Assembly: GCF_000620805.1 (NCBI RefSeq)
Contig: NZ_KK211187.1
Coordinates: 839,957 to 903,956 of the forward strand
DNA length: 64,000 nt
Reading direction: 5' to 3'
Source: Exiguobacterium undae DSM 14481
GTDB lineage: Bacteria; Bacillota; Bacilli; Exiguobacteriales; Exiguobacteriaceae
The translations under genes and the position numbers were made by a program. Shown here in pieces: positions 8,676 to 17,187 of this stretch (its first letter is position 1; each line of letters begins with the position of its first letter). The notes beneath the pieces are model-generated. The model saw only the letters and a program-made list of their open reading frames with translations. It ran no database searches and was not told where the DNA came from.

Positions 8676-10187
8676 ATGGCTACGACTTCGACGAAAACAC
8701 GTTATGTCGTGTTGGGTTTATTGATCGGGATTTTAGTGGCAGCAATGGATAATACCATCGTTGCGACGGCGATGCCGACGATTGTCAGTGAATTGAACGG
8801 ATTTGATCAATATGCGTGGGTGACTTCCGCCTATATGATTGCGACCGTCGCCGGCATGCCGATTTTTGGTAAGTTGAGTGATATGTATGGTCGAAAAAGA
8901 TTTTTCCTGTTCGGGATGTTACTTTTTATCGCCGGCAGTATACTGTGCGGAATGGCGGATTCGATCATTGAATTATCCATTTATCGTGCCGTTCAAGGTC
9001 TTGGCGGCGGTGCTTTGATGCCGATCGCGTTTACGATCATCTTTGATATTTTCCCACCGGAAAAGCGGGGGAAGGTCAGTGGATTATTTGGTGCCGTCTT
9101 CGGAATTTCAAGTATTTTCGGACCGTTGCTTGGTGCAGTCTTGACCGATGCCATCAACTGGCGTTGGGTGTTTTACATCAATATCCCGCTCGGCATATTG
9201 GCGTTGACGCTCGTCTCGCTGTTCTACAAGGAATCACCGGTTCACCGGACGCAAAAAATCGATTATGCCGGAGCGGTGACGTTAGTCGCAGGTTTAGTCC
9301 TGTTCTTATTGGCGCTTGAGATGGGCGGAAAAGATTACGCCTGGAGTTCACCGCAAATTTTAGGATTATTCGGTGCAGCACTTGTCGCCTTCATCGTCTT
9401 TGGTTTCATCGAACGTCGGGCGGCCGATCCCGTCATTACATTCAGTTTATTTAGACGCCAACTGTTTGCGGCGACACAAGGGGTGGCGTTCTTTTACGGA
9501 TTTGTCTTCATCTCTGCCAGTGTCTTCATCCCGATCTTTGTGCAAGGAGTGTTTGGTGGAAGTGCGACCAATTCCGGTTTGATCTTGATGCCGATGCTGA
9601 TCGCATCAGTCGTCTCGGCACAACTCGGCGGACGTCTGCCGAATAAATACGGATTCCGAAACGTCATGCTCGTCTCGGCCGTCTTCTTCTTGTTAGGGGT
9701 CTATCTGTTAAGCACGATGTCCGTTGAAACATCGAGAACAGCCATCACGATGTACATGATCATTTTAGGTTTTGGTGTCGGGTTCAGTTTCTCGTTACTC
9801 AACTTGGCGAGTATCAACGGTATTGAGATGCAACGTCGGGGAGCTGCCACTTCGATGGGGTCCACGTTTCGGACGATTGGGATGACGCTTGGGGTGACGG
9901 TTCTTGGGATCATCCAATCCCGGACGTTCTCATCGACGATCAGTGAACAGTTGCCAAACGGGAACGCACCGGATGGCGGACAATTCCCGACGGCTTCGGC
10001 TCTTGCGAAGATGCCGCCGGAAGTAGCGAACGCCATCAAGTCGTCACTTGCAGAATCGATTTCGTCCGTCTATTTATGGGCATTGATTCCAGCAGTGCTC
10101 GGTGTCGTCTTTGTGTTCTTGATGGGGAATGAACGACCAACCTTAAAAGAAGGGCAAGGCGAACGACCAAAAACGAAGCAAGCATAA
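8676..10187 (+). CDS. MFS drug-efflux-type transporter, DHA2 (14-TMS) family
   Basis: This 503-residue major facilitator protein is probably a proton-driven exporter of drugs or toxic metabolites in the cytoplasmic membrane. Conserved features are the membrane-embedded acidic MDNTIVATAMPTI near residue 24 (motif D1), the loop GKLSDMYGRKR near 65-75 (motif A), and GIS-SIFGPLLGAVL near 145 (motif C, an exporter signature). Length and hydrophobic segments fit 14 helices, as in EmrB/QacA/LmrB. The start has GGGAGAGGTGA 5 nt upstream. A TGA-TACAAT extended -10 lies near 8619-8627. The substrate is unknown; no adjacent TetR or MarR regulator is present. Confidence 0.85.
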   Translation: MATTSTKTRYVVLGLLIGILVAAMDNTIVATAMPTIVSELNGFDQYAWVTSAYMIATVAGMPIFGKLSDMYGRKRFFLFGMLLFIAGSILCGMADSIIELSIYRAVQGLGGGALMPIAFTIIFDIFPPEKRGKVSGLFGAVFGISSIFGPLLGAVLTDAINWRWVFYINIPLGILALTLVSLFYKESPVHRTQKIDYAGAVTLVAGLVLFLLALEMGGKDYAWSSPQILGLFGAALVAFIVFGFIERRAADPVITFSLFRRQLFAATQGVAFFYGFVFISASVFIPIFVQGVFGGSATNSGLILMPMLIASVVSAQLGGRLPNKYGFRNVMLVSAVFFLLGVYLLSTMSVETSRTAITMYMIILGFGVGFSFSLLNLASINGIEMQRRGAATSMGSTFRTIGMTLGVTVLGIIQSRTFSSTISEQLPNGNAPDGGQFPTASALAKMPPEVANAIKSSLAESISSVYLWALIPAVLGVVFVFLMGNERPTLKEGQGERPKTKQA

Positions 10188-10228
10188 TGTGTCGATAAAA
10201 CTAGTTAGATAAGCATTAACAGAAGAGA

Positions 10229-10264
10229 GGGAAGTGGATGTCAAAATCCGCTTTCCTTTTTTTG
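10229..10264 (+). terminator. Intrinsic terminator after the MFS gene
   Basis: GGAAGTGGAT pairs with ATCCGCTTTCC around GTCAAA, followed by T7. Confidence 0.8.
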
Positions 10265-10269
10265 TTGTT

Positions 10270-10424
10270 CGAAATCATTCGATGCACGAGACTCCTACAG
10301 GAAAAAGCGCAAGTGTAAACTGCGCTGTCAGAGACAAACAAGACCCGCTTTTCTGCCCATACGGGGCAGGAAAACTGGCTTGTGTCTCGCCTGAGGAAAG
10401 CGAGTGCAAAGAGGAATGATTTCG
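10270..10424. repeat. Dispersed long-hairpin repeat, copy A
   Basis: This non-coding element of about 155 bp is closed by a perfect 11-bp inverted repeat (CGAAATCATTC at 10270-10280 and GAATGATTTCG at 10414-10424). Inside are GAGACTCCTACAGGAAAA on the left and CCTGAGGAAAGCGAG on the right, motifs shared with copy B at 24330-24457. Internal stems include AGCGCA-N9-TGCGCT (10306-10326) and GAGACA...TGTCTC (10331-10388), enclosing TTTTCTGCCC/GGGCAGGAAAA. I recall similar intergenic elements with ACTCCTGCGGGAAAA and CCGCGGAAAGCGA ends in Bacillaceae genomes; that is recollection, not a search. Confidence 0.7.
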
Positions 10425-10483
10425 ACGTAGGTTAATCCGATTTCCCGCACAAAGTACAAGGAAAAGAGGATACTTTGTTAACG

Positions 10484-10516
10484 CGACAAAAAAACACGCC
10501 CCGAGATGGGACGTGT
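10484..10516 (-). terminator. Intrinsic terminator after ptsI
   Basis: On the minus strand ACACGTCCC pairs with GGGGCGTGT and is followed by T7. It lies just beyond the ptsI stop. Confidence 0.85.
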
Positions 10517-10526
10517 CCGAAACACC

Positions 10527-12251
10527 TTATTTTTTGATATCGAATGTCGTGCTGAGGAAGTTGACGACATCTTCCGCTGTGTCCATATCGAGTACTTGTT
10601 CGACGATTGCTTCACACTCTGCTTTGTTCAAGCGAGTCATCAAGCTGCGTGCACGAAGGACAGATGAAGCTGACATCGAGAATTCGTCGAGTCCGAGTCC
10701 GAGGAGGATCGGGAGAGCGAGTTCTTCTCCAGCCATCTCACCACACATGCCGACCCATTTGCCTGCTTTGTGTGCTTCTGTAATGACGTTGTTCAACAAG
10801 TTCAAGATCGCTGGGTTGAATGGTTGGTAGAGATACGAAACTTTTTCATTCATCCGGTCAGCTGCCATTGTGTATTGAATCAAGTCGTTTGTTCCGACTG
10901 AGAAGAAGTCGACTTCTTTTGCGAATTGTTTCGCCATGACAGCCGTTGACGGAATCTCGACCATCATCCCGACTTCGATCTCTTCTGAAACCGTCACACC
11001 TTCTGCTTGAAGGTTTGCTTTTTCTTCCAAGAGAAGTGCTTTTGCTGCACGGAATTCTTCGAGTGTCGCGATCATTGGGAACATGACAGCAAGTTTTCCG
11101 TAGGCACTTGCGCGGAGAAGGGCACGGAGTTGTGTCCGGAACAGATCTGTTTGATCCAGGCAAAGACGGATCGCACGGTATCCGAGGAACGGGTTCATCT
11201 CATGCGGGAGATCGAGGTAAGACAATTCTTTGTCGCCGCCGATATCAAGTGTCCGGATGACAACTTTTTTATCGCCCATCGATTCGAGAACCGTTTTGTA
11301 TGCCGTGAACTGCTCGTCTTCCGTCGGGAACGTTTCAGCGTCCATGTAGAGGAACTCTGTCCGGTATAATCCGACTGCTTCCGCACCGTTTTCGAGAACA
11401 CCTTTTACATCGTTTGGTGTTCCGATGTTCGCTGCGAGCTCGACGTGATGACCGTCCGCTGTAACTGTTTTTTCGTTTTTGAGTTTTTTCCACTCTTCTT
11501 TTTGAGCGATATACGCTGAACGTTTTTCTTCATATTCTGCGATTTGTTCGCTTGAAGGGTTGACGATGACGTCACCTTCCGTACCGTCAAGAATCAAGAA
11601 ATCACCGTGTTTGACTTCCGTCAAGACGACTTTTGTTCCGACGACAGCCGGAATTTCAAGAGAACGGGACATGATCGCCGAGTGCGAAGTCCGTCCACCG
11701 ATGTTCGTAGCAAATCCTTTTGCATACTTCCGGTTGAGTTGTGCTGTATCTGAAGGTGTTAAATCTTCTGCAATGATGATGACTTCTTCATTGATCTGAG
11801 CTGGCGTGACGAACGTGATGCCGAGCAAGTGGGCCATCGTCCGTTTCGTAACGTCACGGACATCGGCTGCACGCTCACGCATGTATTCGTTGTCCATTGA
11901 CTCAAAGATCATGACCATCATCTGTGACACTTCATCAAGTGCTTGAGCGGCGTTCGTTTTCTCATCGTCGATCTTCGCGTTGACCTGACTCACGATTTCC
12001 GGGTCTTCCAAAATCAAGAGGTGAGCGGAGAAGATCTCTGCTTTGTCTGCGCCAAGTTCTTGTAACGTGTTTTCACGGATGATTTCGAGTTCACCCTTCG
12101 ATTTGACGATTGCAGCCTGGAAACGTTCCTTTTCTGCTGCCGAGTCCTCGATTTTATTCGTCGGAATGTCAAAGACAGGTGTTTCCATTACGAATGCTTT
12201 CGCAATCGCAATCCCTGCAGAAGCGCCAATTCCTTTGATATGCTGTGCCAT
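10527..12251 (-). CDS. ptsI: PTS enzyme I (phosphoenolpyruvate-protein phosphotransferase)
   Basis: This 574-residue cytosolic enzyme takes the phosphoryl group from PEP and passes it to HPr, feeding all PTS permeases. The N-terminal HPr-binding and phosphohistidine domains contain [21 protein letters not shown] with His190. The C-terminal PEP-binding barrel carries the usual VGTNDLIQY and MCGEMAG segments. The ATG at 12251 is chosen over 12257 because the ribosome site AGAGGG is only 2 nt from the latter. In most Bacillota ptsH lies directly upstream; here no HPr-sized frame exists upstream or downstream, so ptsI stands alone. A leader of about 180 nt precedes it. Confidence 0.95.
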   Translation of the reverse strand: MAQHIKGIGASAGIAIAKAFVMETPVFDIPTNKIEDSAAEKERFQAAIVKSKGELEIIRENTLQELGADKAEIFSAHLLILEDPEIVSQVNAKIDDEKTNAAQALDEVSQMMVMIFESMDNEYMRERAADVRDVTKRTMAHLLGITFVTPAQINEEVIIIAEDLTPSDTAQLNRKYAKGFATNIGGRTSHSAIMSRSLEIPAVVGTKVVLTEVKHGDFLILDGTEGDVIVNPSSEQIAEYEEKRSAYIAQKEEWKKLKNEKTVTADGHHVELAANIGTPNDVKGVLENGAEAVGLYRTEFLYMDAETFPTEDEQFTAYKTVLESMGDKKVVIRTLDIGGDKELSYLDLPHEMNPFLGYRAIRLCLDQTDLFRTQLRALLRASAYGKLAVMFPMIATLEEFRAAKALLLEEKANLQAEGVTVSEEIEVGMMVEIPSTAVMAKQFAKEVDFFSVGTNDLIQYTMAADRMNEKVSYLYQPFNPAILNLLNNVITEAHKAGKWVGMCGEMAGEELALPILLGLGLDEFSMSASSVLRARSLMTRLNKAECEAIVEQVLDMDTAEDVVNFLSTTFDIKK

Positions 12252-12439
12252 GTGCATTACCCTCTTTTCAGTAAGTTTTTTCGCCGCAGCGACGTCATTT
12301 CTTTGCTATCTATAGATACCCATAAACGCATCTCTCTTAACGGGTCGCTTGCGGACTCTCCCTTTGAATGAAAACGTAGACATTTCTGTCGTTGCCAAAT
12401 GACCGTTTGCTAGAAGTGCCTGTCCTTTTCACCTGTTTA

Positions 12440-12468
12440 ATCCTATCACATTGTGAAACGGGCAACAA
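12440..12468 (-). promoter_or_regulatory. Candidate ptsI promoter
   Basis: On the minus strand TTGTTG (12463-12468) and TAGGAT (12440-12445) are spaced by 17 bp. The match to sigma-A consensus is only moderate. It would give an untranslated leader of about 180 nt. Confidence 0.4.
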
Positions 12469-12512
12469 TTGTTTGAAACGCTCCAAATCGACAAATTAAC
12501 GAACGTCTTTTA

Positions 12513-12526
12513 TGAGAGCGGTTTCA
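12513..12526. promoter_or_regulatory. cre-like CcpA site between ptsI and pepA
   Basis: Read on the minus strand, TGAAACCGCTCTCA fits the CcpA pattern TGNAANCGNTNNCA at every fixed position. It lies about 45 bp upstream of the candidate ptsI -35 and about 80 bp before pepA. An upstream location at ptsI would fit activation rather than repression. Confidence 0.45.
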
Positions 12527-12604
12527 TTGTTTCCGGGGGCTATCAGTTGGAAAATAAGATCAAACGCTTCATACTAATACATATTACTAAAGGGGGACAC
12601 ACAT

Positions 12605-14038
12605 ATGCGATGGAATCAAGTAGATCAACAAGCACATGTCGAAGTACTCGTTGTCGGCATTTCAGGAAACCAACCGGTTGAGGAGCGGATCCGGTCACTT
12701 TATCCGGACCGATTGGATGAGTGGGTGCGCCGAGGTGACATCTCGACGAAACAAGGGGAATTGCGTTTATTGCCGACACTGACAGGTACGGTCGAACGTG
12801 TCCTATTCGTTGGTCTGGGAAAAGCAGAAGGTCTTACGACGGATTCACTTCGCCGGTTACTCGGGAAAGCGGCTCAATTCTTAAAAGCACGGAAGCTCGC
12901 CAAAGTGACAGTGGACGCAACGACGTTTCCGAATCAGCCGGTCGAATTGATTGCGGAGGCATTCGGATTAGCTACATACGATGTCAAACATTATAAGACG
13001 AGCACACATGCGACGTATGAGCTGGACTTGACGATCTGGTCGGATGCGGGAGAACAGGACGTCGTACGTGGAGCGGCACTGGCTGAAGCGACGAATCTTG
13101 CTCGTCGTCTCGTGACGATGCCCGGGAATTTATTGACGGCTCCCGCCTTGGCCGATGAAGCGCGTTTCATCGCGGAGCGGTACGGACATGAATTGCAGAT
13201 TCTTGAAAAAGAAGAGATGGAAGCACTCGGGATGGGCGCATTGCTTGCCGTCAACCAAGGGTCGACGATTCCGCCAAAATTGATTGTCCTTGAATATAAA
13301 GGTGCAGGCGATGAGGCGCCGATTGCCGTCGTCGGTAAGGGTGTGACGTTTGATACGGGCGGTTACTCGATTAAACCAAAAGATGGGATTGTCGGAATGA
13401 AAGGTGACATGGGGGGAGCGGCAGCTGTTCTCGGATTGTTCGAAGCGCTCGGGCAACTGAAGCCGAATGTAAATGTGTTAGGTGTCATTCCGGCGACGGA
13501 TAACATGATTTCCGGTGATGCATTTAAGCCGGATGATGTCATCACATCGATGGCAGGAAAAACAATCGAGATCCTCAATACGGATGCAGAAGGGCGCCTC
13601 GTTTTAGCAGATGCTGTGACCTACGCCAAAGAGTACAAACCGAAGATGATCATCGATCTTGCGACGTTGACGGGCGGCGTCCTGGTGGCTCTCGGAACAG
13701 AAATCACCGGCGCCTTGACGAACGATGCCGCATTATATGAACGGTTTGAAGCCGTGACGCAAGAAACGAACGAAATGATCTGGCAGATGCCCTACGTCGA
13801 TCAGTTCATCAAACAAGTCCGTCGCTCTGATGTCGCAGACTTAAACAACTCACCGGGACGGATGGGACATATGATCTTTGGCGGTGCCTTCGTCGGAGAA
13901 TTCGTTGGTGACACGCCGTGGCTCCACCTCGATATCGCCGGGACGTCCGAGCAAAAAGCGGCGTCTGAACTTGGTCCAAAAGGTGCGACCGGTGTCATGG
14001 TCCGGAGTCTGTATCGGTTCGTCGAACAAGAAAAATGA
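12605..14038 (+). CDS. pepA: Leucyl (cytosol) aminopeptidase, M17 family
   Basis: This 477-residue two-metal exopeptidase releases N-terminal residues from peptides in the cytosol. The C-terminal catalytic domain has GKGVTFDTGGYSIKP (244-258) and the family signature NTDAEGRL (325-332). Likely metal and catalytic residues are Lys245, Asp250, Lys257, Asp268, Asp327 and Glu329. The N-terminal domain (about 1-150) is shorter and more variable, as usual. The start follows AAAGGGGGA by 7 nt. The stop overlaps the start of a small membrane-protein gene (ATGA), suggesting translational coupling. M17 enzymes can also act as DNA-binding regulators in other bacteria; nothing here shows that. Confidence 0.93.
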   Translation: MRWNQVDQQAHVEVLVVGISGNQPVEERIRSLYPDRLDEWVRRGDISTKQGELRLLPTLTGTVERVLFVGLGKAEGLTTDSLRRLLGKAAQFLKARKLAKVTVDATTFPNQPVELIAEAFGLATYDVKHYKTSTHATYELDLTIWSDAGEQDVVRGAALAEATNLARRLVTMPGNLLTAPALADEARFIAERYGHELQILEKEEMEALGMGALLAVNQGSTIPPKLIVLEYKGAGDEAPIAVVGKGVTFDTGGYSIKPKDGIVGMKGDMGGAAAVLGLFEALGQLKPNVNVLGVIPATDNMISGDAFKPDDVITSMAGKTIEILNTDAEGRLVLADAVTYAKEYKPKMIIDLATLTGGVLVALGTEITGALTNDAALYERFEAVTQETNEMIWQMPYVDQFIKQVRRSDVADLNNSPGRMGHMIFGGAFVGEFVGDTPWLHLDIAGTSEQKAASELGPKGATGVMVRSLYRFVEQEK

Positions 14039-14205
14039 TGCGGCTTAACAGTGTACTCGTCCTTTTGACCGTCATCAGCATCGTCTGGTACCTCGATTCA
14101 CGTAATCAAGTGGCTTTAGCCGCAGCGACCTTTTTAGGGGTCTTCACTATTTTGTCGCTCTTAAAAATGATACGGGAGCAGTCCAATGGACGTCACCGGG
14201 ATTGA
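14035..14205 (+). CDS. Small two-helix membrane protein
   Basis: This short frame of 56 codons starts at an ATGA overlap with the pepA stop and ends inside the next gene. It encodes two hydrophobic segments (about residues 5-19 and 27-43) joined by a short polar turn and followed by a basic tail (RHRD). It has no recognisable family. Tight overlap on both sides is the main reason to regard it as real; there is no strong ribosome site, as expected for a coupled gene. An alternative start is the next codon, at 14038. The function is unknown. Confidence 0.55.
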   Translation: MMRLNSVLVLLTVISIVWYLDSRNQVALAAATFLGVFTILSLLKMIREQSNGRHRD

Positions 14206-14854
14206 CGCGGCGAAAGCCGGCTGGGTGGCGGTATCGATTAAAGACGGTCAGTTTTCTTGGATGGTGGCGTTGTCCCTTTCGGAAATCGAGCTCAGGACGA
14301 CGATCTACATTGATATGCCGATTGGACTGGAACAAAACAAACGCCGGCTGGTCGATCAGTTGCTGCGAGCAGAATTAAAGCCGGGGCGAACGAGCAGCGT
14401 GTTTAATGCGCCATTGCTGGCTGCGCTCGAGCAGTCCGATTATCAGGCGGCAAATGACCATTCGAAGCAACAGGCAGGTCTTGGACTATCGAAGCAAGCA
14501 TGGTATTTGTTACCGAAAATCCGCCAGGTACGGACCCATTACCAAGCGGGCATGATGGAATCGCATCCGGAAGTCTGTTTTGCCCGCCTGACGGGTCATC
14601 CCGCACGGTACAATAAACGGACAGCCGAAGGGCTGGCCGAACGGACGGAACTTTTGGTCCGGTACGGCTGTCCGCCTTACTGGGAGTTGCGTGTACCGGG
14701 CGTTGCGACCGATGACTGGGTCGATGCCTGTCTGCTTGCCGTCGCAGCGACATTACCGGTTTCGTATGTCCCGGAACATCGTCCGCTCGACGTCACTGGT
14801 CTGCCGTTATATGCCGCCTTACCAAAAAAGATCACCTTCACCGAAACGGTGTAG
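14186..14854 (+). CDS. DUF429 family protein (predicted RNase H-like nuclease)
   Basis: The 222 residues begin with VTGIDAAKAGWVAV, the typical DUF429 strand with a conserved Asp (residue 7), followed by IYIDMPIGL (second Asp) and, near residue 184, a DDWVDACLLAVAA segment that supplies further acidic residues. This arrangement resembles an RNase H fold with a carboxylate active site, so nuclease activity is predicted for the family but unproven. It overlaps the small membrane-protein gene by 20 nt and has GGGAG before the ATG. Its last codons lie within the terminator stem shared with the convergent permease gene. Confidence 0.75.
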   Translation: MDVTGIDAAKAGWVAVSIKDGQFSWMVALSLSEIELRTTIYIDMPIGLEQNKRRLVDQLLRAELKPGRTSSVFNAPLLAALEQSDYQAANDHSKQQAGLGLSKQAWYLLPKIRQVRTHYQAGMMESHPEVCFARLTGHPARYNKRTAEGLAERTELLVRYGCPPYWELRVPGVATDDWVDACLLAVAATLPVSYVPEHRPLDVTGLPLYAALPKKITFTETV

Positions 14855-14860
14855 GTGATC
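14830..14860. terminator. Bidirectional terminator embedded in two overlapping stop regions
   Basis: GATCACCTtCACCG pairs with CGGTGtAGGTGATC around a three-base loop. A6 precedes it, giving a T tail on the minus strand. The stop codons of the DUF429 gene (14854) and the permease gene (14838) both fall inside the stem. Confidence 0.75.
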
Positions 14861-15962
14861 CTTTGATAAATGACCAGAGGTAGTGGAAGATTCGGGCATT
14901 GTGTAGGGCCTTGATGATGACTGCGACCAATGGTCCTAAAATCAAGCCGAACACGCCGAAAAATTGAATTCCGACAAACAGGGCGATCAACGCCGTAATC
15001 GGTTGAATCCCGATATTGTCGCCGACAATCTTTGGTTCCATGATGTTTCGTTGCAAAATCACGAGCGCGTACAGAATCCCAAGTCCAATCGCCAGTCCGG
15101 TATCGCCGGTCACGATGGAATAGGCAATCCAAGGTAAGAAGACGGAGCCGGTTCCAAGGTAAGGCAAGATATCGAAAAATGCCGCGATGAAGGCAATCGC
15201 AAAGGGATGTTCGACGCCGATGATCAGCAGTCCGACGAGGACGATGAAAAACGTAATCGTAATCAAGGTCAACTGTGCCTTGATATAACCGAACAAAGCG
15301 GACCGGAGACTCGTGACGACGGATTCAGCACGGGCGAACCACGGCAACATCTCATATTGTTTCAAACGGATCTCATACCGGTGCCAATCTTTTGCGATAA
15401 AGAACCAGGCGAGCAACACGATGACCAAAATCAGTGCAATCGAAGGAAGCGTCGCTAAAATCGTCTGCAGCATTCCGGCCATGTTTTTGGAACCTTCACC
15501 GATCGCGCTGGCGAGCGAGCTGCCGAGCGATTGAATGCTGTTTTGGACCGTATTTTGTTGCGACGGTTCGAGCGACCGGAGTGCTTCTGAGGCATCATTC
15601 CAAATCGGTGCCAATTTTTCATTGTAGAGCTTTTGGAAATAAAGACTGAGCTCTTGAATCTGTGCCGGCAACTGGTTCGCGACAAACACCAGTCCACGGA
15701 TCAATTGCATGATGATGAGGACGAGTGATCCGATCAACAGACTACTGATCAGAATGATGGACAGGAGAGCACCCCATCCTCGGTTGATGCGGAGCCGCTT
15801 TTGGAAAAAGTCGACGAGCGGTCGACTAAACAGAGCCAGTAAAAAGGCGAAAACGAACGGGTACATGAAAGAAGACAAGCGAATAATCAGCCAACCGATG
15901 AAAAAGATGGCAAGGATGACGCCAAGGAAACGAGCTAATTGCCACAAACGTTCAGTCGACAT
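14838..15962 (-). CDS. AI-2E family permease (YtvI-like)
   Basis: This 374-residue membrane protein of the AI-2E exporter family has helices near 10-50 and 65-90, a long soluble stretch (about 100-160) and a C-terminal bundle ending at about 360. Motifs typical of the family are ILPYLGTGSVFLPW near 262 and the EPKIVGDNIGIQP segment near 307. Family members export quorum signals, act as Na+/H+ antiporters, or (YtvI) belong to sporulation loci; sequence alone does not decide. A GTG start at 15971 is possible, but AAGAGGTG overlaps it and lies 6 nt before the ATG at 15962. The gene overlaps the convergent DUF429 gene by 17 nt. Confidence 0.8.
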   Translation of the reverse strand: MSTERLWQLARFLGVILAIFFIGWLIIRLSSFMYPFVFAFLLALFSRPLVDFFQKRLRINRGWGALLSIILISSLLIGSLVLIIMQLIRGLVFVANQLPAQIQELSLYFQKLYNEKLAPIWNDASEALRSLEPSQQNTVQNSIQSLGSSLASAIGEGSKNMAGMLQTILATLPSIALILVIVLLAWFFIAKDWHRYEIRLKQYEMLPWFARAESVVTSLRSALFGYIKAQLTLITITFFIVLVGLLIIGVEHPFAIAFIAAFFDILPYLGTGSVFLPWIAYSIVTGDTGLAIGLGILYALVILQRNIMEPKIVGDNIGIQPITALIALFVGIQFFGVFGLILGPLVAVIIKALHNARIFHYLWSFIKGSPTPFR

Positions 15963-16048
15963 AAGCAACACCTCTTACTATGTATGGAATGTCATCATCA
16001 TATCACGTTTATCAAAAGAACGTATCACTCAAACGAGGAGGAATTGAC

Positions 16049-16234
16049 ATGAAACGAAAAGAAGTTGGATTACTCGTCTCACTCGCTGTTGCCAGCGGAC
16101 TGGCGGTCCGGGAATGGCGGAAGAACCAACAGTTTAACCGACGATTCAAGCAACAAACAGAAGAGCAGCTGGTGAAAGGATTGACGGAGGTGCAACGTGA
16201 TGCAGGAGATGATACGTCTTCAACAAAAGGTTGA
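16049..16234 (+). CDS. Small single-pass membrane protein
   Basis: These 61 residues comprise a short basic N-terminus (MKRKE), one hydrophobic segment (about 6-19), then a charged helical tail rich in Arg, Gln and Glu. AGGAGG lies 8 nt before the ATG at 16049; the frame open from 15980 has no such site. No family is recognised. It overlaps the MazG-like gene by 35 nt, so the two are probably translated together. Confidence 0.65.
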   Translation: MKRKEVGLLVSLAVASGLAVREWRKNQQFNRRFKQQTEEQLVKGLTEVQRDAGDDTSSTKG

Positions 16235-17090
16235 CGAGACAATCCGGGCGCTCGGCGGATACTTTCGTCCATTGTCCGGCTTGGCCCGACTGATCGAGGA
16301 AGTGGGCGAAGTCGGCGAGGCGCTTGAGACGGCCGACCATCAGGCATTAAAAGCGGAACTTGTCGATGTGCTGATGATCTCAACGTGTCTGTCGAATCAA
16401 TACGTGACAGACTTGGCAGGTCAACACCGGGAGCTCGGAACAGAACACGATCAGGAACAGGGCTCGTTTTACCGGCTCGTCCATGAGGCGGGGCAAGTCG
16501 CCCGTGTGATGAACGGTTATGAAGGAGACAAACCGCCGAAAAAGACGGAAGACATTATTCCGATCGGAACTTCGCTGGCCCGTCTGCAACGTGAGCTGTT
16601 CCGGTTGGCCCGACCGCTTGAATTGGATCTCTTAACAGAAATTGATCAAACGAATGCGAAAAACAGACAGCGGGACCGGGCACGATTTGCGTTGACCCGG
16701 GATCCGGTGACGGAATTGACGATTGATCACTTCCGAAGTGCCACGGGAAACACAGAACGTCTGTGGGGAGCACCTGCCCATGAAGCAGATCTGCCGCTTG
16801 AGGCACATATCGAGGCGGCCTTGCCGTCCTTACGCCGATTTGTTCGTTGTGCCCGCATTGAAGGAATCGCTGGATTTGTCATCGAGGCGCCAATCGAGCG
16901 GAGTGACAGCCTGATCAGCGTCAAAGAACAGGCGGACGAGATCGGACGGCTCATCAAGGAACAGACGCCGTTAGCATTTAAGGAGGCGCCGTACCGGATT
17001 GATGTCTATGCGCCTCAGCTTGGTCCGGTCTCACCGTATCACGCCGAGGATGACCACCGGATGTTTTTGGTGTTGCATGTGGATGAATGA
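16200..17090 (+). CDS. MazG-like nucleotide pyrophosphohydrolase-related protein
   Basis: The 296 residues start with an all-alpha NTP-pyrophosphohydrolase unit: LARLIEEVGEVGEALE near 30-45 gives the EExxE metal motif, and ELVDVLMISTCL near 54-65 the ExxD helix. A second, weaker unit around 95-170 repeats the pattern (LVHEAGQVARVMNGYEGDKPP) but lacks the acidic residues, and the C-terminal 100 residues are a separate domain of unknown role. If active, the first unit would hydrolyse a nucleoside triphosphate to monophosphate. GGAGGTG lies 7 nt before the ATG at 16200. The two-unit layout differs from classic MazG, so the substrate is uncertain. Confidence 0.7.
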   Translation: MQEMIRLQQKVDETIRALGGYFRPLSGLARLIEEVGEVGEALETADHQALKAELVDVLMISTCLSNQYVTDLAGQHRELGTEHDQEQGSFYRLVHEAGQVARVMNGYEGDKPPKKTEDIIPIGTSLARLQRELFRLARPLELDLLTEIDQTNAKNRQRDRARFALTRDPVTELTIDHFRSATGNTERLWGAPAHEADLPLEAHIEAALPSLRRFVRCARIEGIAGFVIEAPIERSDSLISVKEQADEIGRLIKEQTPLAFKEAPYRIDVYAPQLGPVSPYHAEDDHRMFLVLHVDE

Positions 17091-17111
17091 ACCAAACGTG
17101 AACATAAAAAC

Positions 17112-17147
17112 AAGGACAGCAGATTTTAGCTCTGCCGTCCTTATTTT
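17112..17147. terminator. Bidirectional intrinsic terminator
   Basis: AAGGACAGCAGA pairs with TCTGCCGTCCTT around TTTTAGC, with A-rich and T-rich flanks. It lies between the convergent MazG-like and alaT genes. Confidence 0.8.
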
Positions 17148-17187
17148 TTGTGTTCAATTCAGTTGATACCGTTTTCGATGATTCACT

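Larger units (their letters stand above)
12252..12604. other. Intergenic region between divergent ptsI and pepA
   Basis: No gene is visible in these 353 bases. They hold the likely ptsI promoter, a cre-like site, the perfect palindrome TATCTATAGATA (12307-12318) in the ptsI leader, and the pepA ribosome site AAAGGGGGA. No known riboswitch was recognised in the long ptsI leader. Confidence 0.6.

Noticed and set aside
10234-10419. 61-codon frame after the MFS gene
   Set aside because: It covers the terminator and the hairpin repeat, so it is a by-product of structured DNA.
12469-12482. TTTGAAACGCTCCAAA as a cre site
   Set aside because: It is one base short of the required spacing between the TG and CG parts of the consensus.
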